Below, piece by piece: positions 1-5,622 of a DNA stretch of 19,544 bases. Source of the DNA: Acidobacteriota bacterium (GTDB lineage Bacteria > Acidobacteriota > Holophagae > Thermotomaculales > Thermotomaculaceae); contig QMQE01000030.1 of assembly GCA_003650445.1 (NCBI GenBank), forward strand, positions 1-19,544, given 5' to 3'. The position numbers and the translations under genes are program-made. The notes beneath the pieces were generated by a model. That model was not told the DNA's origin. It saw only the letters and a list, made by a program, of their open reading frames with translations, and ran no database searches. Within the stretch, counting starts at the first letter, position 1. Each line of letters starts with the position of its first letter.

Positions 1-1
1 A

Positions 2-415
2 ATTTATCCGCTTTTTTTGAACCGCGAGTCCAGTGGCCGAATTGACGTTACTTCTTTCGATGCCATAGCGGACTGCATTGACGCACTGGTACCCAAACTC
101 AACCTGATTTTGTCCTGCATTGAAAATGACATCCCGGTTGTCGCATCCACCGGTGCCGGGTTCAAGCTTGACCCTTCACGAGTTCAGGCCGGTTCCATCT
201 GGGAAACAATAAATGATCCACTGGCGAACAAGATGCGGAAGAAACTCCGGCAGTGGGGCCATGGAAATGCGGATTTTACCGTTGTGTATTCCCCTGAAAA
301 AAGGCAATCTCCTCCGGGGGAAACGACAATTGCCTCTATTATCACCGTAACAGGCACTTTCGGCCTGAAGCTTGCGGCCGAGGTGCTGGCACTCCTTCTG
401 GATTTAGAAAATTAA
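2..415 (+). CDS. tcdA: TcdA/CsdL (tRNA threonylcarbamoyladenosine dehydratase), 3' part only
   Basis: This is the C-terminal part of an E1-like (ThiF/MoeB fold) ATP-dependent enzyme that cyclises N6-threonylcarbamoyladenosine at tRNA position 37 to ct6A. The frame is open to the left edge of the window, so the N-terminal nucleotide-binding half lies outside. About 138 codons are present. Recognisable family segments are the stretch FDAIADCIDALVPKLNLI (family: YVIDAIDSVRPKAALI), then IPVVASTGAGFKLDPSRVQ, then INDPLANKMRKKLR, then FTVVYSPEKRQ, and finally a hydrophobic tail with TVTGTFGLKLAAEVL. These match the order in E. coli TcdA from my memory of that protein. The TTG at 17 is an internal leucine codon, not a start. 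The family assignment is strong; function is inferred from the family. Confidence 0.88.
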   Translation: MYPLFLNRESSGRIDVTSFDAIADCIDALVPKLNLILSCIENDIPVVASTGAGFKLDPSRVQAGSIWETINDPLANKMRKKLRQWGHGNADFTVVYSPEKRQSPPGETTIASIITVTGTFGLKLAAEVLALLLDLEN

Positions 416-467
416 ATTTAAATAAGTGTCTGTATATTTAACACCTTTGTATAATTCCTTTACAGTT

Positions 468-503
468 ATTAAAGGCGTTGAGTCATCCGATTAACAGCGT
501 TGA
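468..503 (+). promoter_or_regulatory. Two direct repeats 22 bp apart (possible regulator site)
   Basis: ATTAAAGGCGTTGA (468-481) and ATTAACAGCGTTGA (490-503) match at 12 of 14 positions. Their starts are 22 bp apart, close to two helical turns, so a protein could contact both on the same DNA face. They lie upstream of the receiver-domain gene and of its candidate promoter. No known binding site was recognised. Confidence 0.3.
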
Positions 504-510
504 TTTTTTT
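490..510 (+). terminator. Weak candidate intrinsic terminator after tcdA
   Basis: ATTAAC (490-495) can pair with GTTGAT (499-504) across a 3-nt loop, with one G-U wobble, and a T-run follows to position 510. The stem is AT-rich and short, so this is only a candidate end for the tcdA transcript. It overlaps the second copy of a direct repeat (468-503). Confidence 0.3.
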
Positions 511-521
511 AACTTTTCCCC

Positions 522-549
522 TTTACAAAAGGTAAAACAGGGATACATT
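522..549 (+). promoter_or_regulatory. Candidate sigma70-type promoter for the receiver gene
   Basis: TTTACA (522-527) and TACATT (544-549) are separated by 16 bp, about 45 bp upstream of the GTG start at 594. The overlapping TTATAA at 548-553 could serve as an alternative -10. The match is moderate. The region is AT-rich, which raises the chance of a false hit. Confidence 0.35.
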
Positions 550-593
550 ATAAAGGCACACATTGAACGCTTTTTGAACAGGAGGAATACTGA

Positions 594-1079
594 GTGGATA
601 AAAATGTATTAATTGTTCATTACAATCCACGGGACCTGGAACAGCGCAGCGCATGGGCGGCCGAACTGGGCCTCACCGCAAGAACAGCCCACAATTGCGA
701 CGAAGCATTGAATGCAATTTCAGAAACTGAATTCCGGATTGCCCTGATTGACCCATTGCTTCCGGGAATATCCGGCTTTTCCCTGGCTGAAAAGATCGCG
801 GCGTCGTCTCCCCGTACCACCGTTCTCCTTGCCAGCGCACTCTACAAACGGATGCAGTTTGTCGCTCACCCCGGAGCTTCCAACCTCCGAATGGTTCACC
901 TGGACAAACCACTGGACGAAAACAGCTTTAAAGCCCTGATGGCAAGGGAACATGTGGCAGATGAAAACACCGGCCAGAAGGCTGAACATGCAAAAGGACA
1001 GAAACCGGAATCATCCCAGCCGTTTGACCTGCGGGATCTTCTGGAACTGGATCCGGAGCTGGACCAACTCCTCAATTGA
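594..1079 (+). CDS. Stand-alone receiver-domain protein with degenerate acidic pocket
   Basis: The protein has 161 residues. Residues 4-120 read as a response-regulator receiver (CheY-like) fold: beta-1 NVLIVHY, the putative phospho-acceptor Asp53 in LIDPLLPGISG, Ser81 in VLLASALY and Lys105 in HLDKPLD. The acidic pair that normally follows beta-1 and binds Mg2+ is replaced by His9-Tyr10, so normal phosphorylation is doubtful. Residues about 120-161 are a charged linker ending in an acidic amphipathic tail (FDLRDLLELDPELDQLLN). There is no DNA-binding output domain. The GTG start is chosen because AGGAGG lies 7-8 nt upstream. The stop is one base from the stop of the convergent DUF493 gene. 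The partner and output are unknown. Confidence 0.8.
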   Translation: MDKNVLIVHYNPRDLEQRSAWAAELGLTARTAHNCDEALNAISETEFRIALIDPLLPGISGFSLAEKIAASSPRTTVLLASALYKRMQFVAHPGASNLRMVHLDKPLDENSFKALMAREHVADENTGQKAEHAKGQKPESSQPFDLRDLLELDPELDQLLN

Positions 1080-1080
1080 A

Positions 1081-1419
1081 CTACAGGTAATAAACCACCG
1101 TATTTTCTGCCTTCAGCATGGCATAGATCGCCGTCATTTCTTCCGCATCCCTTAAAAACACGCGAACCGAGTAAGAGGTGTATTTCCCCCCTTTGCTGGG
1201 CCTTGCCCGAACCAGTTCACGGGAGATTTCCCTCTCAATAAGGGCCTCCACACGGGCAAGCAGAGATTCAATATTCAGCTCAGTGGTTTTGCCCATGATC
1301 TTAAAATTGTAATCCACCGGGAAAGAGACCAGGTCTTCCATACTCTGTTTCTTTCCTGTCATCATACAGAAATTTTTTTCAGCCTTCGTTTTATTTCCGT
1401 TGTCCGGGTTATTTGCCAT
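1081..1419 (-). CDS. DUF493 / YbeD-family protein
   Basis: This is a 112-residue protein of the DUF493 (YbeD-like) family, a small ACT-like alpha/beta fold of uncertain function. The family core starts near residue 27 with LVSFPVDYNFKIMGKTTE and ends with YSVRVFLRDAEEMTAIYAMLKAENTVVYYL, which resembles the usual 85-90 residue domain. The first 20-25 residues are a polar extension. The ATG at 1419 is supported by GAGGAG about 5 nt upstream. The gene begins 9 bp after the thiI stop, so the two are probably co-transcribed. Its 3' end meets the receiver gene tail to tail with one base between the stops. No catalytic residues are evident. Confidence 0.82.
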   Translation of the reverse strand: MANNPDNGNKTKAEKNFCMMTGKKQSMEDLVSFPVDYNFKIMGKTTELNIESLLARVEALIEREISRELVRARPSKGGKYTSYSVRVFLRDAEEMTAIYAMLKAENTVVYYL

Positions 1420-1428
1420 TGTTTCTCC

Positions 1429-2592
1429 TCAAAATTCCACCTTCTCCACTGAGACACTGCATTCTTCCACCAACCCTGCCACGTCCATAGCGGACTCCGC
1501 CTCCCGAACCTCGTCCAGCTTCCCGTAAATCTCAGGGAATTTCGGGACAAACAAGGCACAGCAATCTTCGTGGGGTTCAATGGAAACTTCGTAGGTATCA
1601 ATCTTCTTTGCCCGCTCAATAATCTCAAACTTGTCAAAGGAGAGCAGCGGCCGGAAAATCATCATGGGGGAAGCGTCTGTGACACATTCCAGATTGTCCA
1701 AGGTCTGGCTGGCCACCTGTCCCAGATTATCCCCCGTCACCAGTGCCCGGCAACCGGTTTTCTTCGCGATTTCAGCCGCAATCCGAACCATGAAACGCCG
1801 CATTACAATAATGGTGAACTTCTCCGGGCAATGAGCCTTCAGTGCCGTCAGCACAGGCGTAAAATTCACAATATGAAGGGCAAGGGAGTCCTGATAAAAA
1901 GCCAGCTTCTCGGCGAGTCGGGCAACCTTGTCCTTCACCATATCCGAAGTAAAAGGAAAGCCATGAAAATAAACCGGTTCTATCGTAGCTCCCCGTTTCT
2001 GCATTTGGTACCCTGCCACCGGCGAATCGATTCCTCCGGAAAGAAGTACCGCTACCTTTCCCGACACCCCTGTCGGCAACCCACCTGCCCCCCGAAGGGT
2101 TTGGCAGAACGCGTAGGCACCATTTTGTTGGATTTCCACCCCAAATACCATCTCGGGATGATGCACATCCACCGGCACGTCCAGCCCATGGGTCAACAGG
2201 TACTCGGCCACCTCACGACTCAACTGAGGAGACGGAATAGGAAAAGTCTTATCCGCCCGCTTTGATTCCACCTTGAAAGTAGCAGGGGCAACTCCCATTG
2301 TTCGCATCAATGCCAACCCGTTCTCCGCGAGGCTTTTCACTGACTTCTCGCATCTCACCCCCACAGAAACCGAGACGATTCCCGGAATCCGGGATAAAAG
2401 TACAGTCGTTTCGGCTGGGTCATCAGCTGTTTCCAGCACATACAGGCGTCCCCGTTCCCGTTCCAGTTGAAACGCCCTCTCTCCCCGTTTCAGGGTCCGG
2501 CGGATATTTGTCTCCAGCGCCTGCTCAAAAAAGCGGCGGTTCCTGCCCTTGATCCATATTTCTCCAAACCGGATGATGTAAACAAATTCCAT
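1429..2592 (-). CDS. thiI: tRNA uridine 4-sulfurtransferase ThiI
   Basis: ThiI adenylates U8 of tRNA and transfers persulfide sulfur to make 4-thiouridine; in many bacteria it also supplies sulfur for thiazole synthesis. The 387-residue protein has an N-terminal ferredoxin-like/THUMP region (residues 1 to about 165). A PP-loop ATPase domain follows, with SGGIDS at 185-190 and the hallmark CRALVTGDNLGQVASQTLDNL region near 281-301. Cysteines 344-345 (HEDCCALF) sit where the conserved catalytic Cys is expected. There is no C-terminal rhodanese domain, as in Bacillus ThiI, so sulfur presumably comes directly from a cysteine desulfurase, which is not in this window. I chose the ATG at 2592 because AGAGGG lies 5 nt upstream; an in-frame ATG at 2610 is the alternative. 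The DUF493 gene follows in the same operon. Confidence 0.96.
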   Translation of the reverse strand: MEFVYIIRFGEIWIKGRNRRFFEQALETNIRRTLKRGERAFQLERERGRLYVLETADDPAETTVLLSRIPGIVSVSVGVRCEKSVKSLAENGLALMRTMGVAPATFKVESKRADKTFPIPSPQLSREVAEYLLTHGLDVPVDVHHPEMVFGVEIQQNGAYAFCQTLRGAGGLPTGVSGKVAVLLSGGIDSPVAGYQMQKRGATIEPVYFHGFPFTSDMVKDKVARLAEKLAFYQDSLALHIVNFTPVLTALKAHCPEKFTIIVMRRFMVRIAAEIAKKTGCRALVTGDNLGQVASQTLDNLECVTDASPMMIFRPLLSFDKFEIIERAKKIDTYEVSIEPHEDCCALFVPKFPEIYGKLDEVREAESAMDVAGLVEECSVSVEKVEF

Positions 2593-2621
2593 ACTGTCCC
2601 TCTCTTTCATCAAACCCGCCC

Positions 2622-2654
2622 ATTCTACACAATTCTTGCCCCGTGGGGCAAGAA
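2622..2654 (-). promoter_or_regulatory. Candidate thiI promoter overlapped by a perfect 22-bp dyad
   Basis: On the minus strand, TTGCCC (2651-2646), an 18-bp spacer and TAGAAT (2627-2622) form a plausible promoter, with initiation expected near 2615. A perfect inverted repeat at 2633-2654 (arms TTCTTGCCCC and GGGGCAAGAA around a GT centre) covers the -35 and most of the spacer. That is a typical repressor-operator position. No T-run follows the dyad on either strand, so a terminator is unlikely. The bound regulator, if any, is unknown. Confidence 0.42.
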
Positions 2655-2655
2655 A

Positions 2656-3002
2656 GTGCGTACGAATGTGCGAGTGCGTGGGGGAAATCAGGGAAAAGGA
2701 CGAGACTTACCGCAGAATACGCAGAGGGGGGAGGAGTTGGAGTAGGGGTAGGGGTAAGAAAAATCAGGGAGTTGGCCATTCTCTGTCTTTTGTCACCCAT
2801 CACTCATCACCCATCACTCTTCGGGTAAGTAGGGGTAGGGGTTGGAGTAGTTGACCATTCCCTGCCTTTGCTTCTGCTAATCACAAATCATAAGTTACGA
2901 ATCACGGCCCACAGAGTGGCCATTCCCCGTGGGCGTGGGCGGCAGAAAAAGGGGACAATTATGACTCTCTAATTTTTCTTACCCCTACTCCAACTCCTAC
3001 CC
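2656..3002. repeat. Intergenic repeat block A (modular, low complexity)
   Basis: No convincing gene lies between thiI and yidD; the DNA is a patchwork of short modules also seen in blocks B and C. On the minus strand, 2785-2735 holds a hairpin core (CAGAGA...TCCCTG), a T-rich stretch and a (TACCCC/TACTCC) tract. A second, internally deleted minus-strand copy covers about 2876-2830. A plus-strand T-run plus tract occurs at about 2970-3006. A heptamer tract (CACCCATCACTCATC) is at 2794-2818. A GTGGGCGTGGGCGGCAG module is at 2929-2945. A separate AT-rich string, ATCACAAATCATAAG, is at 2880-2894. The minus-strand hairpin plus T-run could end yidD transcripts before thiI. Confidence 0.75.
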
Positions 3003-3254
3003 CTACTCATCTCCCCCCGGCTCCGCCGCGGGGACGGGGTCTTCCATGGGGGGAGTGCCATAGAAGGGATTGCATTTCAGGATTCGGATCAAGGCCAATG
3101 CACCGCCCTTGAGGAAGCCGAAGCGAAGGAGTGCGGTTCTTGCGTAGGTGGAACAACTGGGGTGAAAACGACAGGATCGAATATTATGGGCAGCCAGTGG
3201 ACGGGATATCGAGGTTTTGTAGTGATCCAGAAGGGAAACACTCCAGTTGACCAT
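3003..3254 (-). CDS. yidD: YidD, membrane protein insertion efficiency factor
   Basis: YidD is a small inner-membrane-associated protein thought to assist YidC-dependent insertion of membrane proteins. The 83-residue product has the full family signature: LLDHYKTSISRPL near the N-terminus, CRFHPSCSTYA in the middle, then KGGALALIRILKCNPF and the closing DPVP. I start at the ATG at 3254, which gives the usual 70-85 residue length. The frame stays open to 3416, but that extension reads through the upstream gene's terminator hairpin, so it is unlikely to be translated. Shine-Dalgarno support for 3254 is weak. Unusually, the neighbours are not rnpA, rpmH or yidC. The promoter is unclear; readthrough from the DUF4870 gene is possible. 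Confidence 0.9.
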   Translation of the reverse strand: MVNWSVSLLDHYKTSISRPLAAHNIRSCRFHPSCSTYARTALLRFGFLKGGALALIRILKCNPFYGTPPMEDPVPAAEPGGDE

Positions 3255-3323
3255 CAGTTGTTTCCGGGGAGGCTTTGCATTATCAGTGAGGATAAAAAGC
3301 AGGACAGCACTTAAAAGGGCCCG

Positions 3324-3356
3324 GAAAAGAAAAAAAAGGGGGCCGTGGCCCCCCTT
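3324..3356 (-). terminator. Strong intrinsic terminator after the DUF4870 gene
   Basis: On the minus strand, beginning 4-5 nt after the DUF4870 stop codon, AAGGGGGGCC and GGCCCCC form a GC-rich stem with a tiny loop and one unpaired G. An uninterrupted run of T follows, then TCTTTT. This is the best intrinsic terminator in the window. It lies inside the over-extended reading frame of yidD. Confidence 0.85.
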
Positions 3357-3360
3357 GGGT

Positions 3361-3801
3361 TTACTTGAACCAGCGTTCGGCATAGGTAGAGATGTACGGA
3401 ACCTTGGTCCGTTCACCCTTCGATGCCTTGACCATCAGGATGATGTGGTACACCAGAACACCGAGCCAGAAAAATAATTCAAGAATCATTATGACGCATC
3501 CAAGAAAAGGAATCATTGAGAGAATCATCAGAATGACAAAAATAGCAATTTCGGCCAGAAACATAGTGAGCCCCTGGCGGGCATGATACTGGACAAATTC
3601 GTCATCTTTTTCCGCAAAAAACGGGATTAGGCAAAGTATACCAAAATAGGCTAAAATGACCATCAGGACATTTACTTCCCCTCCGGTAGCACCCGGTGAC
3701 GGATTTTCCGGTGGGGGCGGTGGCGGGGTCGGGCCATTTGCGGGGGGAGGCGGCGGTGCCTGAAAGTTTCCTTCATTCCATGAAATAACAGCAATACTCA
3801 T
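3361..3801 (-). CDS. DUF4870-type membrane protein with proline-rich N-terminus
   Basis: The 146-residue protein resembles the DUF4870/Tic20-like small membrane family, whose role is unknown. Residues about 12-38 are a cytoplasm-type linker dominated by proline runs (PPPPP and PPPPPP). From about residue 43 come three hydrophobic segments: VLMVILAYFGILCLIPFF, an amphipathic section KDDEFVQYHARQGLTMF typical of the family, then LAEIAIFVILMILSMIPFL and GCVIMILELFFWLGVLVYHI. The tail KASKGERTKVPYI also fits the family. I chose ATG 3801 over the upstream 3819 because GAGGAG lies 7 nt before it. A near-consensus promoter precedes it and a strong terminator follows, so it appears to form a single-gene unit. 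Confidence 0.82.
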   Translation of the reverse strand: MSIAVISWNEGNFQAPPPPPANGPTPPPPPPENPSPGATGGEVNVLMVILAYFGILCLIPFFAEKDDEFVQYHARQGLTMFLAEIAIFVILMILSMIPFLGCVIMILELFFWLGVLVYHIILMVKASKGERTKVPYISTYAERWFK

Positions 3802-3834
3802 CGTTTTTCTCCTCTTCACAGTCGATTTGTAAAT

Positions 3835-3863
3835 ATCATAGGAAAATCACCTTTTTATGTCAA
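3835..3863 (-). promoter_or_regulatory. Near-consensus sigma70 promoter for the DUF4870 gene
   Basis: On the minus strand, TTGACA (3863-3858), a 17-bp spacer and TATGAT (3840-3835) precede the DUF4870 ATG. Predicted initiation near 3828 leaves a leader of about 27 nt that contains the GAGGAG ribosome site. Confidence 0.7.
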
Positions 3864-3874
3864 CAAAAAACACA

Positions 3875-3880
3875 TATAAT
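3875..3880 (+). promoter_or_regulatory. Candidate -10 element of the XPB operon promoter
   Basis: TATAAT at 3875-3880 points toward the helicase gene, with a leader of roughly 68 nt. The expected -35 position reads TTTTTA, a poor match. It lies back to back with the divergent DUF4870 promoter, so the two may compete or share a regulator. The same string TATAATAGG recurs in the promoter at the right end of the window (19291). Confidence 0.4.
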
Positions 3881-3954
3881 AGGAATGAGCATGCCTGTAT
3901 CCCTCTCAGGCGACATCACGAAAGAAAAAAAGATGCTTTGCAAAAGGGAGATAG

Positions 3955-5622
3955 ATGGAAAAACCACTGATTATCCAATCTGACAGAACCATACTGGCCG
4001 AAGTCCAGAACCCGGCTTATCCGGAGGTCAGGGGGTTTCTCGGCAGTTTTTCGGAAATGGTAAAATCTCCCGAATACATTCATACCTACAGAATCACTTC
4101 TATTTCCCTGTGGAATGCCGCTGCCTGTGGGGTAAGCCATGAGAAGATTGCCGCTTTTCTCCAGGAGTGGAGCAAGTATCCGATTTCCCGAACGCTTCTT
4201 AAAGAAATTGAAGAAGAATACCACGCCTTCGGGAAGGTAGTTCTGAAACGTGGAGAATCCGGGTTTTACCTGGACATTGAAGACCCGGACGCCTACCGCA
4301 GGGTCCTTTATTATGAACCGATGGCTGATCATATCAGCCGGGTCTCAGACAACCGGATTTATGTAAATCCTACGTCACGGGGCGACGTAAAACAGGTGCT
4401 GATGGAACTGGGCCTCCCGGCACGGGATGTTGCCGGGTATGAAGAAGGTGACCCGCTGGATGTGGAGATCGACCCGGAAAAGCTTCAGCTTCGGCCCTAC
4501 CAGGAAACGGCGGTAGATATTTTCCATGCCGGGGGGTCGGCTGAGGGTGGCAGCGGTGTGGTTGTGATGCCCTGCGGTGCGGGGAAAACCATTGTGGGCA
4601 TTGGGATTATGGCAAGGGTCCGTGCAAAAACCCTTGTGTTGACCACAAATACAACCGCACTGAAACAGTGGAAACGGGAACTGGTGGAACGAACCAACCT
4701 CAGCGAAGAACAGGTGGGGGAATACAGCGGGGAAAACAAGAATGTGCAGGCGGTGACGGTGGCAACCTACCAGATTCTGACCTACCGAAAATCCCGGAAT
4801 GATGATTTCAAGTATTTTGAAATTTTCGACTCCCGAAATTGGGGATTGATTATTTATGATGAGGTCCATCTGCTTCCAGCCCCTGTTTTCCGAGCTGTTT
4901 CTTCCCTTCAGGCCAAGCGGCGCCTGGGGTTGACCGCCACGCTGGTACGGGAAGACGGCAATGAAAAGGATGTTTTTGCTCTCATCGGGCCGAAAAAGTA
5001 TGACGTCCCCTGGAAAGACCTGGAACGGCAAGGTTTTATTGCGGAAGCGCAGTGTGTGGAGATTCGTGTGCCTCTGGCTGAATCCATTTCATATGATTAC
5101 AGTATGGCAAACAATCGTCAGGCCTTCCGGATTGCGTCGGAAAATCCGATGAAGTTGCCGGTGGTGGCGTATCTCCTGGATAAACATGAAAACGACAATG
5201 TACTGATCATAGGCCAGTACCTGAAACAGTTGAGGGAAATTTCAAAGCAGTTCAATATCCCCATCATTACCGGCGCTACGCCCCAGAAGGAACGGGACGA
5301 GATCTTTGCCGCATTCAAGAGGGGAGAGACCCGGCAACTGGCCGTATCCAAAGTGGCCAATTTCGCGGTGGACCTTCCGGATGCCAATGTCGCCATCCAG
5401 ATTTCAGGCACTTTTGGCTCCCGTCAGGAAGAAGCACAGCGGCTGGGACGGGTACTGCGCCCCAAACCGGGGCTTAACGAGGCTATTTTTTATACTCTGG
5501 TCACAGACCGGAGCGTGGAAGTGAAGTTTGCAAGAAACCGGCAGATTTTTCTATCGGAACAGGGATATCGATACACAATCGAACACGGAGACCACTATGG
5601 ATTACACAGAATTGATCAGTAA
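3955..5622 (+). CDS. XPB-family DNA helicase (superfamily 2)
   Basis: This is a bacterial homologue of XPB/Ssl2, an ATP-dependent 3'-5' DNA helicase or translocase linked to nucleotide-excision repair and promoter opening in eukaryotes; its bacterial role is not settled. The 555-residue length fits bacterial XPB. Residues 1-150 are the N-terminal damage-recognition-like region. The helicase core has LRPYQ at 179, Walker A CGAGKT at 207-212, Walker B DEVH at 302-305, LGLTATLVRED at 324-334 (including the XPB RED motif), and motif VI QRLGRVLRPK at 495-504. The ATG at 3955 has GGGAG 5-6 nt upstream. The next gene starts 26 nt before this one ends, so the two are translationally coupled. No Bax1-type nuclease is adjacent. 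Confidence 0.95.
   Translation: MEKPLIIQSDRTILAEVQNPAYPEVRGFLGSFSEMVKSPEYIHTYRITSISLWNAAACGVSHEKIAAFLQEWSKYPISRTLLKEIEEEYHAFGKVVLKRGESGFYLDIEDPDAYRRVLYYEPMADHISRVSDNRIYVNPTSRGDVKQVLMELGLPARDVAGYEEGDPLDVEIDPEKLQLRPYQETAVDIFHAGGSAEGGSGVVVMPCGAGKTIVGIGIMARVRAKTLVLTTNTTALKQWKRELVERTNLSEEQVGEYSGENKNVQAVTVATYQILTYRKSRNDDFKYFEIFDSRNWGLIIYDEVHLLPAPVFRAVSSLQAKRRLGLTATLVREDGNEKDVFALIGPKKYDVPWKDLERQGFIAEAQCVEIRVPLAESISYDYSMANNRQAFRIASENPMKLPVVAYLLDKHENDNVLIIGQYLKQLREISKQFNIPIITGATPQKERDEIFAAFKRGETRQLAVSKVANFAVDLPDANVAIQISGTFGSRQEEAQRLGRVLRPKPGLNEAIFYTLVTDRSVEVKFARNRQIFLSEQGYRYTIEHGDHYGLHRIDQ

Noticed and set aside
416..593. Riboswitch or structured leader upstream of the receiver gene
   Set aside because: Only short AT-rich hairpins (for example CCTTTA/TAAAGG at 457-475) are present and no known aptamer core is visible.
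2636..2854. Reading frames in block A on either strand
   Set aside because: Arg/Gly- or Pro/Thr-rich translations simply reflect the simple repeats; no start has support and no family resemblance is seen.
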